A stretch of DNA of 64,000 nt from assembly GCA_029721515.1 (NCBI GenBank), contig CM056567.1:2124007-2188006 (forward strand), read 5' to 3'. The position numbers were made by a program, and so were the translations under genes. Positions within the stretch are counted from its first letter, which is position 1; every line of letters begins with the position of its first letter. The stretch comes from Synanceia verrucosa (lineage: Eukaryota; Chordata; Actinopteri; Perciformes; Synanceiidae). The notes below the pieces were generated by a model. The model ran no database searches. It was not told the origin of the DNA and saw nothing but the letters and a program-made list of their open reading frames with translations. Shown here piece by piece: positions 12,745-24,200 of this stretch.

Positions 12745-12860
12745 CACAGTTAGTTATAGTAACATATAGTATCTTGGTTGACCAGTACAGTCAGATACTG
12801 GTACAGTTAGTTATAGTAACATATAGTATCTTGGTTGACCAGTACAGTCAGATACTGGTA
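12745..12860. repeat. 57-bp direct tandem duplication
   Basis: Two near-perfect 57-bp units, each starting CAGTTAGTTATAGTAACATA, lie head to tail, with starts at about 12,747 and 12,804. No further copies are seen. Confidence 0.9.
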
Positions 12861-13316
12861 TTGATGACAAAGCTGGTTTACTGCACCAGTGACCAAACAT
12901 GTGTTCGAGTGAGTCAGATGTTTATAGATGTGTCTATATTGTGAGTGTGTGTCAGTTCACATCTGGAGGAAGTTACTGGAATAGAGCTTTGTGTGTGGGT
13001 GTGTACCGTGTTGTGTAAGTAAGACCCACCATTCTGCTGCTTTTTATTTGGTGACGCCACATTTTACAAATGAGATGCTCAAGCCTAACATCTGGTTTGG
13101 GAATGTTTGTGAGTCATGACAGAAATATTAAATCTTTGAACCATCATGGCTCCTTTTGACATTGATGTCATCAGATTTTACCAGCGGGTCTAATTATAAG
13201 CTGACATCTATCATAATATGTGCAATTTTATTAATATATATCACGATTTACCATCGTTCTACAGCTAATATTAACATGACAAAAAAGAAATAATAATGGA
13301 TAATAATCCTGTTTTA

Positions 13317-13527
13317 CAGGGGTGGGGAAAAATATTGATATGGCAATATATTGTGATACTTTTTCTGCTGATATAATATTGATTTTTAATTTGTTAATAT
13401 CAAATATCGTTAACTTCAACAGCCCTAACATTGCAATATGTTGTAGTATTGCAATAATTTATCGTATCATGACTCAACTATAGAGATACATATTGTATTG
13501 TGAAGTCCTTGGCAATAGCCATCCCTA
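13317..13527. mobile_element. hAT-type MITE, 211 bp, with 8-bp target duplication
   Basis: The element begins CAGGGGTGGG and ends GCCATCCCTA, giving short inverted termini CAGGGGTGGG / TAGGGATGGC. It is flanked by CTGTTTTA (13,309-13,316) and CTGTTTTG (13,528-13,535), an 8-bp duplication with one mismatch. An 8-bp duplication and CAGGG-like termini are hAT characters. The interior is rich in GCAATATATTGTGATAC. A truncated inverse copy is at about 18,323. Confidence 0.75.
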
Positions 13528-13887
13528 CTGTTTTGGTTTATGAATTGAATTAAGGACCGCAACTATTTAATTTTATATAAACAGGAAAAGGAGAGGAGGC
13601 TGAAAACAGCTTTTTTTCCTGACATTTTTGCATGAAAAATTACTTCAACAACATTACTACTTATCAAAATTGATGGTGATTTATTTTTCTGTTGACTGAC
13701 AGATGAATAGATCAGTAGAATAATTCAGCTCTAATTCAATACCTGGATAAACAAGCTCAGTTTACTCCTTTGATTTGCCTCATTTCCTTTCAATGCCTGA
13801 TATATATATAGATGTATAGATATATAGATAAGTGATGATTTGGATGTTATTGATTGATTTATGTCTTTTTTTTTCTCTTTCTGGCAG

Positions 13888-13978
13888 TGTGTGGGTGATG
13901 GCGGAGCTCCCCTCTGGACTGCTGGAGGCCTGTGTGGTGGTCGGAGCGCCCAGCGACAAGCTTCGAGACATTTTCCAG
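13888..13978 (+). CDS. dennd3: dennd3 coding exon 1 (start codon at 13,898)
   Basis: Acceptor CTGGCAG ends at 13,887. Ten untranslated bases precede ATG, giving MAELPSGLLEACVVVGAPSD and ending RDIFQ in phase 0 at donor CAG|GTATTT. The N-terminal sequence is the family's conserved start, which fixes the initiation codon. Confidence 0.9.
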
Positions 13979-15206
13979 GTATTTAAAATTCATACACTGA
14001 GAAAAAAAGCAGCATTTATATCTAACATGTCTCAACACAGACTCTTAATCTTGAAAATAGAGTTATTATTAATCATTTATTAAAATATATGAATAGTTAA
14101 AAACTATTAAGGTGTGTTCGTGTGTACACTCACTCCTTTCCAAACGGTGTCGCAGCTTCATCAGCAGAGTAAAATAAAGGAACCCCCCCTGCTGGAAGCT
14201 GAGGTGCTGCAGGTCCACGCCCCGCCATTTGTTGTCAAGGAGACCAACTCCAGCCAGCTGATTGGTCCAGCATTTAGTCGCGTCCAGAGGAGGAGGAGCT
14301 TCATCAAAAAGGTAAAAAAAAAAAACGGTCTTCTTACATGTGGATAAACGATTGGGCAGAAATAAAATCATGCTTCTGTGGTTGTTTGCAGAAGAGGCGA
14401 GATCGTGCTGCCGAGGCGTTACCTAACGGAGAAACAAGCAGTCGTACCGAAGCGTCCTCAGCGACGGAGGACATCAGCGTCCCAAAGGATCTGGACCTCA
14501 TCGCTCTGCCACAGCTCTGTTTCCCTGGTGAAGTGAACATACAGTAACCAGGTTTTCTACTGGATATCACAACGAGGGAAAATCTATGTGCTCTGTAGTT
14601 ACAGCAGTTTGTGGCTCCATCTTAAACAGAAAGTTTTAACTTTGGTTTCTACCGTAGAAACTAGACAATATTCTGATGTGACAGATCTTTATGCTCTTGT
14701 TTCCACCATCAAAGTCCCAGATCTTGAGTTGCAATCTTGCAGTTTGCTGCACCTTCTGCTCTTAAATGTTTGCTTGGCAACCATCAATTGAGTGCTAATT
14801 TTACCGCAATACAAACCATGAAGTGTACACTATTAATTTTCTAGTTTAAACTGATAAAAACAACTTGAGTACGGCACTAAGTTTCCTCCTGTTGATTTAT
14901 AGATACTGGTGGATCCTCAGAGAAATCCACACAGCATATAGAGGCATATTCTTTCATTCATGTTTTTTTTAAACATTACAGTATGAAAAGGTATTCTAGT
15001 AGAAACGTGTGTTGTTGTTACTGTTTATGACAGGACAGCGGCACACAGTTGAGCTCTGCTCACAGACTTCTTGCTGTCATTTGACAGGTGGTCTTCATTT
15101 AGCCAATGAGCAGAAAGACGACAGCTACCACTTCCTGGTTTTTACCGACCTGTTTGGGAACCGAACCCATGGAGTCGTTATCCAGTACTACAGAGCTGTG
15201 CAGGTA

Positions 15207-15256
<50 letters not shown>

Positions 15257-18200
15257 AACAGACAAACATAAAAACCTGTTGAATCCAGTGATTGCAGTTC
15301 ATCGTTGTCTCTCTGCTCTGTCAGTCCTGTCAGGAAGCTGCCGTCCAGAATGGCCACAGGTGGAACTCATCAAAGTCCCGCCTCTATGCACCTTTTGCTT
15401 TGTGTGTCATCTCCAAGTTCCCCTACTACAACGCTCTGAAAGACTGCTTGTCATGGTAATAGTTTCTATTAAATATACAGAGCTGACCTTGGTTAAAGGT
15501 TAACATCAGTATTTTTCAACCTGGGCCTTCTTTGCCCTTATTTTTGTGTCTCTAACGGTCACATCTCTTCGTGAAACTGGTCCAGTAGTGAAGCTGCAGC
15601 TGCTAAACAGGCTGTGATGTGATTATTTGGGTCAACCTGCAGCGTCAGTTTACGTCCACTAAAAGTTCTTGTTTCTGCTGCTGACAGGTTGTTATAAGAA
15701 AAGTCTGACAACATGATGGAAAGAAGCCTACAGAGAAATAAAACTAGAATCACTAAGAGTTCACCACATGTGACACAAAAAATAGGGTTGAAGGTATCCA
15801 TTAAAGTGATTTGAGTTAAACCTGTATCCCTGACTCCATCTTCTCAGTCTCCTGGTCCAGTTACGTCCCACAAGACAAGCTGACTATGAAGAGACCATAA
15901 AGGAATTTTCAGCCAAGCTGTCTCTGGTCCCTTTACCGCCTCCTGGACAGCTTCATGTGGTCAGAAAACACACTCTGTTGTGTGTCTGTCTGTGTGACCA
16001 CTTTCAACTGATGGGTCTCTACACTAATCTGTGTGTTTCTGCTGTTAGTCCTTCAACCTTCGACCCCTCCACGTGGTCCTTCCATCAAGGGAGAATCAGG
16101 ACAGTCCCGTCATCGACATTGATCTCCATCTTCCCTTTCTCTGTTTTACACACTCAACACTACTGCAGGTGAGGCAGCACACTGATCCTGCTTGGCATGT
16201 AAACACAGCAGGAAGTCAGGAAGTGATGTCAGATGTGCTCATTTGAGCAGAAATAGACAGGTCCTTGTCCATGTTCATTTCACCCCATGAGGCCCGTCTC
16301 TGTCCAGGTGCTGTCCTGCCTCCTTCAGGAGCAGAGGCTGGTCTTCTTCTCGGCTGACTGGGCCAGACTCACTCTTGTTGCAGAGAGTTTGCTGCTTTAC
16401 CTGCAGGTCAGTGGAGGTGGCCTGTCGTAGGAGTCAGTGTATTAATTTGTGATCCAAACCTAAGTTTTTCATTAATTGATTGTATATTTCCTTATTTTGA
16501 AGTTGGCTGTCACAATAAGATAGGATAGATAACATGCAACTTTAAAAAAGTAATGTTTCCAAGTCACAGGTCCAAAGTGACAGGGTGTAATATGATAAGC
16601 ATTACCACCTCGTGGCCAAAAAACTTGTGTTTTTGTGTCTTTTTTGGCAGATGAATTACAGTCAAACTACCAGTGAGGAACATGGAGAGTCTGTAACCAT
16701 GATCATAAAGAGTTATTTAGATATCAACTCACTGAGTGTCAGCCCTGTTTTAAAAACAGGAAGTGCCTTGTTCCAGCGTTTTTGTCCATTCTGAGTCATA
16801 TTTCTAGACCCACAGAATATTTTGTACTATGACTCTGAAAACAGTGAATATCTCAAATGAAAGAAGAGACTCTCTATTTCATCATGAAAACAATGTTTGT
16901 TTTTACCTTGTTCCATTCTTGTTTTATCAGAGGTAGAGTAGAGGACACTTTCACCAAAATCACCACTTTTTGTCCAGATTCTGTTTGTTTTGCTCTCTAA
17001 TTTTGATCGTCTCCACTTCCTGTTTTGATCTCTGTGGTGTATACCGTCTCTTTATGCTCAGACTACATCTCCCAGCCTCATATGGTGTCTCTGGTTTGTT
17101 AATTATGCTTATTCATCAGTTACACAACTACCTGAAGTTATGAGCATTGGCTGAATCTAACGAGCACACTGTACAAAAACAGTCAGAGAAAGTTAAGACA
17201 AGAATAAAAAAAATTGTCCTTGCATGAGGCCCGTTGTGTGAGTATTTTACTTTGAAGAGGTACTCTCAAGCTTCCTGCAGCATCCCCTCATCCGTGGTTT
17301 CATCTCGTTCAGCCTCTGTCCTGGCAGCAGCCCTATGTCCCTGTGTTGGCGAGAGGAATGCTGGACTTCCTCATGGCTCCCACAGCCTTCCTGATGGGAT
17401 GTCACGTCAGCCATTTTGAAGAGGTCGCTGCAGTGAGTACAATCATTCGCCCTCCATGCACTTTTCTCATCAGCATCAAGGATTACAGTCCTAACTTTGT
17501 GTCAAATCATGTCGGCAAATCTGACAGTTTTTACCCAAGATGATGGGAGCAATGTTGGTGGAATGAATAGATGAAGACATATTATTCCTTATAGTACGCA
17601 TCAGCTTTATCAGAAGTATTGTTTTTAAATCTCCAGTGTGTAGTTCAAGTGACCAGTTGTTTGAGCTCACATACAGTGTTTAACAATGGCTCATTCTCCC
17701 CTGCATTGGCCTTTATTCAGTGTGTTACAGAAGCTCAGCTCTCATATTTAACAGTAGCTGTCTGTTAGTCCAACAGAGCAGGACGCAGTCAGATTACATT
17801 GGCATGAATTGTCCCCATTGTCCCTACAGTACATGTAAATGTGTACGTTTGTGTACAGGAGACAGAGGAGCTAATTCTGGTCAACGTTGATGACGGCATC
17901 ATTCAGTCATCATGGTCTGAATCCGTTGACCTACCAACCATCCCTCTGGCTGCAGCTGACATCTTTATGTCAAGGTAACACACACACACATTGTAGAAGT
18001 AAATTGCCAGTTTAAATTCTATTAAGTCATGTCCAGACACTCTTTTCACAGTGTACCATCATTTTGAACTGGCAGTAGAGGAGCTGCCTCCTGCCTAAAT
18101 ACCTGCAAAATCAAATTAGAAGGGGCAGCACAGTTTGACTGGCTGAATGCTCACACTTGTATTTTGTCTTTTTGTTAGTTTTTTACATGCTGTAATGTCT

Positions 18201-21200
18201 AAAAGGTGGACATATACCTGTGTGTACCTGATTGGCTGGAGAGAAAAATATGGCGCGTCTTTACAAAGATAGTTCTCAAGCTGTGGGTGATATGAGCTAA
18301 TGAGCCTACGTAGACATAGAAGTAAGGGTGGGTGTTGGCAAGGACTTCACGATACGGTACGTATCGCGAAACTTTGGTCACAATACGATATCTTATTGCT
18401 ATATTGCAATATATTGTGATATTCTACATATAGTAGGTCACTGAGAAATTTAAAATGCAGCTTAAAATAATTATATATATACAGCATGTACATCATATAT
18501 ACTTTTAATTTTAGCTTCAATTCTCAGAAGAGAATACAGAATAAGAATCTCTATCTCTTAGTTTTTCGCTGCCTTGCTGTCTCTTCTGCCAGCCATTTGG
18601 TGTCGTCCAAGTGGAAAAAAAAGGGCTTTTAGACAGCGCCAGAAAAGAAGGAGAATAGTATGAAATGTGTCATAATCATGAGAAAATGGGGAGAATTGTG
18701 ACCCCAAACCCTGGAGAGGGTGATGAAAAATGGGATGTTTTGGTGAGTTTTTCATGGTATGTCCCCTTGAACAAAAGCCCTGTAGGCTGTTCTGGACTAT
18801 CCTGTTCTTATGTCCAGTACTTGACCTCTTTGTCTGCAGGGCCGAATGTCTCCAGCTTCACTATGACCTGGAGCTGTGTCACCTCGGAGCTGGTACCGAC
18901 GCCAACACCCTGCGATGCCAACGCAGAGACTGGCAGACACGCCTGAACGCTCAGATACAAAACATCGCCCTGGAGCTCATCGTCAACATCTTCAGGTAAC
19001 GCTAAGTTTCCGTCGTCTTCCATCAGAATGAAACGCTCTGTCTGTGTGGTTTAACTCCTTCTTATTGCTCTGTCAGAGGCGTCCAGGACTTTCTGAACCA
19101 TGAGCACAGAGTTTTTAACAGTGAGGAGTTTCTGCGGACCAGAGAGCCTGCAGACCAGTCCTTTTACAAGAAGGTGCGCTCACATTTCCATACATTAACA
19201 CACACACACACAATATGTGCTGAGTGTTTGTCTTTGTTGTCGTCCCCAGGTGTTAGACACTCATATATTCCACTCATTCCTGCGAGACAGGCTGAACAGG
19301 AAACGTGACTCCTTCAGCCGCATGGAGCAGAACACCTGTAACCATGCGCACAGGTGTGATACCTACTGGTGTGATGTCATAACTGAGGGACAGACGTAAC
19401 CAGGCAACACTGACGGGATTAAAAAAGAGCAAGCTGGACAGAAAAATATAATGAAGCAAATGTGTTCAGAAATTAATAATTATAATCATAATATTTAACC
19501 TCAACATCTTTCTCCTCATCGTCTCCCTGCAGGAACCGTGCCGTGACGGAGTCTCCTCGGCGGCCTCTCTTGTCCGATCTGTCCAGGACCGGCTACAGCA
19601 GCTACACCAGCCCCAGCGACCGGCTGAGCAGGAGGCTGGGAGCCAGCCTGCCCAACCTGGAGCAGCCGGCCAGTGACGCCATGGCCGCCATCAGCTCCAA
19701 CAGACCGGCTTCCCTCAGGAAGATGACTCCTGATGCCGGTCAGTACTGATGGAGAACATGGAGTCCAAAATAAAGTTTAGGAGAGATTTAAACAGAATTA
19801 AAAAGAGCCGAGTGGTGTTACTGTAAGAGGTGTTAAGATAAATATTTAGTTATTGAATAATATAAATATTTCTTAAATTGCTTTAATTTTTACAGAATTC
19901 AAACAGCCCTTTACATGGCTGACACTTCTGATTGTTTCACTCAGGAACTTTTTTTAAGCAAAATTTCCTTTGTCACCCTCCAGGGTTGAAGTTTCCCCAG
20001 AAAGCGAGGAAGGTTTTTCGCCTCCCCGATTTCCCTCCTCCGCTGGCTTATCATTACGTCCAGAACTATTATTCTGACATGGTTTCTATGCTGGGGAAGG
20101 CTATTAGTGCAACACCACCTGATGAGTCTGCTCTGCTGGCCAGGTAGTCACTGTACATTAAAACACAGTTAGTTAAATCTCAAGTACGTCCAGACACCTG
20201 AATGATCCTGACACCTGTCTTTCCAGGTACCACTACCTGCGGGGTTTAGTAAACACGGTGTCCAACAGGCGTCTGGACGCTCTGGAGGACTTCCAGAGTC
20301 TATATAAGACCGACTCGGACATCTTCCCCTCTCAGATGGTGAAGTCACTGGTCGACTCTCTTCCAGAAGCCGAACGGTTGCAGGTCAGTCCGTCATGAAT
20401 GAGGACTCTGTTGTGCTAATTGTAAATGCCATTGTCTGGATTCACTCAACCGCACCTGACCGTCCACAGGCGGACAGGCGGCCAGAGCTGAAGCGCCTCA
20501 TCAGTCGGGTCAAGAGGGACCAGGAACGGGAGCGGGCACGCAATGGCAACGGGCACGAGGAGGACGCCGTGAAGCGTTTCCAGCTGCCGAAAAAATACAT
20601 GCAGCTGGAGGAGTTTGTGAAATGCATCCAGGAGTCCGGCATCGTGAAAGATCAGGGAACCATACACAGACTCTTTGACGCCCTCACTGTAGGTTAGTAG
20701 TGTAAACCACATAAAATTATTACGTAATATAAATGAAACACAAATATCCTGCTCCACCCCTCCTTCCTCTCTCCAGGCAAACATTCATACCTCAGGTTAA
20801 TCATTATCTCACCCCTTCTTGAAGAAGGAGAGCTGGTCATGCAGGAACGTAAAGGTATAACCAGGGCTCCAGTGGTCATTCAGCTGCTGGTTAACGGCAC
20901 ATCATGTTAAAAGTTAAATATCAGGAGGCGCTGAGCAGACTTGAACACAGCCGTTAGTAAGCATTACAATCAGCCAGCAGCAGTTAGTGCCAGGCAGCGT
21001 GAGAGCCACAGTGACCTGACAGCATTCCTGTTTCCTCAGATCGGGCACGTAAACAAGAAGGACGAGATGTTTGAGTCATGCACATTAAGGGCTGAGTCCT
21101 TCGGGTTATTTGTTTTTAATTTAAGATAAGAGCTAGTGTGTTTGGAGAGCAGCCAGATGATGGACTTTCTCAGCAGCTGTGGTTTGGCCAAAATTGCGCT

Positions 21201-24200
21201 CAGTGAATGTTTTCAGGAAGAGAGGTTGGAGAGAGCTTATCACTCCTTCCACATGCTGTTATTGGAAAAAGTGAATTTGTGTCCTGTTAAAGAGCAAAGT
21301 TTCCCTTTCCTCTTCTGACCTGCATTGGAGAAACAGTTACAAACTCTTCAGAGAGTTGGATGCCTGCTTGTCAGCTCCAGAAATCCACCTGCAGAGGACT
21401 TGACTTCATATATCACTTCAGTATGACTTGACGAACTCATTGTGATTTAAGATTTCCAGATTGGACCAGTAAAATTTAACCTCGGTTATGTTAAAAATGA
21501 TTTCATGTGTGGTAGGAGAGCTTTGTTGCCATGGCAACAACCTTAGGTCAGTAACTATGTCAACTCTTTACCTCTTACTTTTAGCTAACAGCTGTCAACT
21601 ATTTCAACTGTTTATCCTTTACAGTTTTAGCCTTTTAGCTAATTTTGAGCTAACTCATTTTTAGGCTTATCCTTTACTGTAGCTAACTATTTACCCATTA
21701 CATTTATTTTAGCAAGCTATTTCAACTGTTTATCCGAATTCTCGTCATGTTTTTAAATTGTTTCTGAACATGTTTCAGCATCTTAAACATTTAATACAGA
21801 GACTAGGTGTATTTGTACACAACAGCCCCTAGGTTAGAGGTTAACAGATTTCGGACTGACTTTTGAGTTGAGAACTTTAACTTTATTAAATAAAGTGTTT
21901 TTCTTTTATATTGTGCCCTTTATTAAACCTTATGCTCAGTGGTGATTAACAGAGAGCTCTGTTTGTATGGGAAGTTGTTTAGGTGCAGGGGACTTGCGAT
22001 TAAGACAGACCACTATACTTGAAGATAAAAAAAATATTTTTTGTTTGTGTGTTTGTTTGCAGGTCATCAGAGGCAGGTTGGTCCAGAGTTGTTCAGAGTC
22101 TTCTACACCATCTGGAAGGAGACGGAGGCAGAGGCACAGGAGGTCCGTATGTGATTTTTACAACATAACGTACAACATAAAAAAACCAAACATGCACTTA
22201 TATTCACATCCTCTGTTTAACTAGGGAGTCGTACATATATGGGAAAACTAGGGATGCCCTGATCCAATGTTGATATTGGTTATTGGTCCGATATCAGCAA
22301 AACATCCTCCTTTTCCAACCTCATTTTGAGGCTAACTGTAATTTTCACTACAGTAATGCTTAAATGTATTATTTTTAGTGCTGTATTAATAAAAGTGTAT
22401 ATATTTTTAGCTTTATTTATGGAGACCCATAATGAAAACCTGTTTTCAGGTGTGCTTGCCAGCGTCCGTCTCGGAGCACATAGAACCAGGCGAATGCGTC
22501 TTCAAGCTGTCCTCCTCGGTCAAGACGAGCCGTGGCGTGGGGAAGATCGCCATGACTCAGCGACGGCTCTTCCTGCTGACCGATGGACGACCGGGCTACG
22601 TGGAGGTGGCGCAGTACCGAGATTTAGAGGTGACGCCTCTAAGGATGCACCTTTTGAGTCTAGTATTTATTTATGAATGAGTTAAAAAGGAGCTTTCACT
22701 CAGGACTTGAGGCTTCCTGGTCCTGCTTAGAGCTCTGAATCCCGTCTTCCTCTCATTTCCTGTAGGAGGTGAAAGTGTCCTCGGCTCCCTTCCTGCTCTT
22801 GCGAATCCCCAGCCTGAAGCTGCGTGTTCAAGGCAGGAAGGAAGCGTTTGAGGCCAATTTGAAAACAGAGACTGATCTTTGGAACCTGATGGTGAAAGAG
22901 ATGTGGGCCGGGCGCAACATGGCCGACCAACACAAGGTAGAGCTGCAACTGAAGAGTGCATGTCTATTTGAATATGAGGGAATAATAAATGCATAATTTG
23001 GTGAGTTATCATGTGCCTGTATTACTCACACATGCCTCATACACTCATTGTGAACCTCTGGTAGGTGTGCTGAAATTCCCAGAGGCATCCACGAACACAG
23101 AAAAACCGAGGGTTTCCTCTGTGAAACCAGATGATATAACTGATACATCCGTCTGTCACTCCTCTCCATGGTTTCTTGCTTTTCTCACTTTTAGATTTCC
23201 TGTAGTATATATCATGAATGTGCTTTGACATCCAGCTCATCATCACAGCTGTGTTCGGATTTCGCCAAAATATTTAATTTATTAAAATTAATGAGTTAAA
23301 TTAATGTTTAAATTTGTTGATTGACTCTTTCTTGGCACATTAATTTCACTCAAAGTCATCTATAAAATGATTCAAGAGGAGCTGGGTTATTTTAAGCCTA
23401 CGTGGTGTTATCATATATGTATTATTAATATGCCATCAGTATTTCATTTTTTTTAATCAGGGTTATTGTCAGTTACATATCATGATAATTAACGATGCTC
23501 TTTGGTTGATTATTTGTTTGCTGAATTCCAGGAGAAGCTTGGACAGATTCAGAAAAGATGGTTAATCTGAATTTATCAGCATGTTTGATCATTATTTACG
23601 TTAGTTTCCTTCCTTCTTGCCCATGCCTGATCGAGAACGTGTATATTTATGTCTTGTTCTGTACTTCCTGCTTCATTGGAGATGCTTGTAATGGTAAATG
23701 GATGTGTGTCTGCAGGACCCTCAGTACATGCAGCAGGCTCTGACCAACGCCTTGCTGATGGACGCCGTCGTGGGCAGCCTTCAGAGCAGCAAAGCCATCT
23801 ACGCCGCTTCGAAGCTCGCTCACTTTGACCGCATCAAGATGGACGGTGGTGACGATTACTGTCTGCAGCTTCTGTCCTGTTTGCTTTGTCATAATGGAAG
23901 TTTCTATAATTAGAGTTTGTTTTGATACACCAAAGAAAAAAAACAATTAATGGCTTGGTTGTGGTTTGCGTGCTGAAGCTGTTAAGACTTAACCGCTCCT
24001 ACAAAATGACTCATTGCTTGTTTGATTTTTTGATGTGTGTCTGTGCACCTGTGAAAGATTACTTAACCCTCTTTAACGGTGTTTTTATGCCTTTAGTGCC
24101 GATGATGGTTCCCAAGACAACAGCAGAGACACTGAAGCACAAAATCAACCCATCTCTGGAGCTCGCTACACCTCAGGCTGTGGACGTTCTTCTCTACACG

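Larger units (their letters stand above)
10337..13887 (+). other. dennd3: dennd3 intron 1
   Basis: This 3.55-kb intron runs from the 5' UTR exon to the first coding exon. It contains a LINE tail (about 11,143), a 57-bp tandem duplication (12,745-12,860) and a hAT-type MITE (13,317-13,527). No coding sequence was found. Confidence 0.55.
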
